Positions 62,993 through 64,000 of a stretch of DNA of 64,000 nt are shown here, piece after piece. The notes under the pieces were generated by a model that saw nothing but the letters and a program-made list of their open reading frames with translations, was not told the origin of the DNA and searched no databases. The position numbers were made by a program, and so were the translations under genes. Position 1 is the first letter of the stretch, and every line of letters starts with the position of its first letter. The stretch comes from Calothrix sp. NIES-2098 (GTDB lineage Bacteria; Cyanobacteriota; Cyanobacteriia; Cyanobacteriales; Nostocaceae): assembly GCA_002368175.1 (NCBI GenBank), contig AP018172.1, positions 1 to 64,000 on the forward strand. Reading direction: 5' to 3'.

Positions 62993-64000
62993 ATGTTAAT
63001 TAGTGCCGATCTGTTACTGCAATATCAACGCTGTAAGCGCCGACCTTTTTTAGATAGTTACGGCGATAAAAACCAGCGAGATACTCCCAATGAGTTGCTG
63101 CTAAAACTACAACAGGACAAAATTGCTTATCAAAAGAGTATTTTGGCTAATTTGTCTTACCATCAGCCTGATTATTCTAGAAGAGACTGGGAAGCGGGAC
63201 AAGCAGCAACTTTAGAATTGATGCAGCGTGGGGTTGAGTATATTCGTCATGGAATCTTGTCAGTTAGTTACGACGATTGGGTAAACATAGAAGGTGAAAA
63301 TTTTTCTACCTCACCAGATTATCAAAAATATACCTTACTCAGCCGTCCAGATTTACTTGTGAAACAGCCAGGACAATCTCGTTTTGGAGATTGGATATAT
63401 GTACCAGCAAATCTGGAAATGGGTAAGCGTCCCAAGCAAGAATATCAAGTAGGAGTTGCATATCACGCGCAGATCTTGGCGATTATTCAGGAAGCTGCAC
63501 CTCCAACAGGTTTGCTGAAATTGCGTACCAGAGAAACTACTTATGCAGTAGATTTACTGAAGTGGACGCCACAAATGCAGCTGATTTTATCAGAGTTAAT
63601 TCAAGCTTTAGAGTCACCTGATGCCGCAGAAGTATTTATTGCCCGGCAAAAATGCAATCTTTGTCACTGGTATAGTCAATGTTATGCGATCGCTCAATCG
63701 GAAAAACACCTTTCTCTGTTACCAGGCGTCACACCAATTCGTTACAGTCAACTCCAAGCACTGTCACTGACTACACTAGAATCTCTTGCTAGCACCAGCC
63801 CCAGCATACTGGAAAATTTACCTGGTTTTGATACTCAAGTCGCACACAAACTAGTAATACAAGCTCAATCTGTACTCCAAAATCGTCCGTTTATCTTACC
63901 TTATCCCCCACCAATAGAAACTATTACCTTTACGGCTCCCATCGAAATTTATTTTGATATTGAAGCTCAACCAGACTTGAACTTAGATTATCTCTTAGGA
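62993..64000 (+). CDS. TM0106-family RecB/Cas4-like nuclease, N-terminal part
   Basis: The first 336 codons are in the window and the gene runs off the edge. A PD-(D/E)XK nuclease of the RecB/Cas4 type is suggested by SRPDLLV (acidic, about 121), DWIYVPANLEMGK and EYQVGVAYHAQIL. Four cysteines, Cys14 (QRCKRR) and Cys221, Cys224, Cys230 in CNLCHWYSQC, fit a Cas4-type iron-sulfur cluster. A helix-hairpin-helix-like segment and a ribonuclease-like fold start (IEIYFDIEAQPDL) follow, as in TM0106 proteins. The protein is incomplete, so a helicase domain cannot be checked. Confidence 0.8.
   Translation, partial: MLISADLLLQYQRCKRRPFLDSYGDKNQRDTPNELLLKLQQDKIAYQKSILANLSYHQPDYSRRDWEAGQAATLELMQRGVEYIRHGILSVSYDDWVNIEGENFSTSPDYQKYTLLSRPDLLVKQPGQSRFGDWIYVPANLEMGKRPKQEYQVGVAYHAQILAIIQEAAPPTGLLKLRTRETTYAVDLLKWTPQMQLILSELIQALESPDAAEVFIARQKCNLCHWYSQCYAIAQSEKHLSLLPGVTPIRYSQLQALSLTTLESLASTSPSILENLPGFDTQVAHKLVIQAQSVLQNRPFILPYPPPIETITFTAPIEIYFDIEAQPDLNLDYLLG

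Overview
The window looks like a chromosomal segment of a filamentous, Nostocales-type cyanobacterium. The pointers are: many HIP1 octamers (GCGATCGC) in genes and spacers; a carotenoid ketolase close to Nostoc CrtW; a TPS adhesin–TpsB–CHAT operon and an Uma2 protein; UbiD, an HK/RR pair and DUF4157 proteins; and dispersed short repeats of the CTCTGCGCCTCTGCGTG, GTAGGGTGGGC and GTGTGGGGAG types. The genus is inferred from these features and not proven. No rRNA, tRNA or CRISPR array was recognised.

Left third (1–32 kb). The segment opens with the 3' end of one two-partner-secretion adhesin, followed by a complete paralogue, its outer-membrane TpsB transporter and a TPR-CHAT protein. Next come an Uma2 protein, an IS701/IS4-like insertion sequence with 21-bp ends, and a glycerophosphodiesterase. 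A glycan block follows: a glycosyltransferase fused to UDP-galactopyranose mutase, a GH1-like domain fused to an RmlD-like reductase, and a GalE with its centre deleted. Then come a carotenoid pair (CrtW and a CrtX-like glycosyltransferase), HflX, an isoaspartyl peptidase, a DUF72 gene broken by a 4-bp duplication, and a GH2–GalT galactoside operon on the minus strand. A stress protein, a YfbK-like VWA protein and a small secreted protein complete this part.

Middle (32–56 kb). After ligA there is a histidine kinase/response regulator pair, then a membrane pseudokinase fused to a periplasmic-binding-like domain, overlapping an FHA-domain gene. From 39.9 to 56.3 kb lies a baseplate module of an extracellular-type contractile injection system (eCIS, the Afp/PVC/thylakoid-anchored family). 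It contains a tail tube, a 1015-residue disordered tape-measure-like protein, an Afp7-like tube-baseplate adaptor, a VgrG-like spike, a PAAR tip, a gp25 wedge, Afp11 and Afp12 baseplate proteins, and a DUF4159 accessory protein. Two minus-strand genes at its left edge encode a DUF4157 HExxH protein and a 1021-residue protein with two separate HExxH-type motifs. They share an N-terminal motif block and are the best candidates for cargo. A 15-copy, 21-bp minisatellite lies between them. Sheath, AAA+ ATPase, cap and fibre genes are absent from the window, so the system must be completed elsewhere or is incomplete.

Right end (56–64 kb). This part holds mostly housekeeping genes: a Tat-exported aldo/keto reductase, a pentapeptide-repeat protein overlapping a small cyanobacterial protein, a tautomerase-family protein lacking the catalytic N-terminal proline, UbiD (plastoquinone pathway), a small secreted protein, a class-V PLP enzyme, and the first 336 codons of a TM0106-family RecB/Cas4-like nuclease that runs off the edge.
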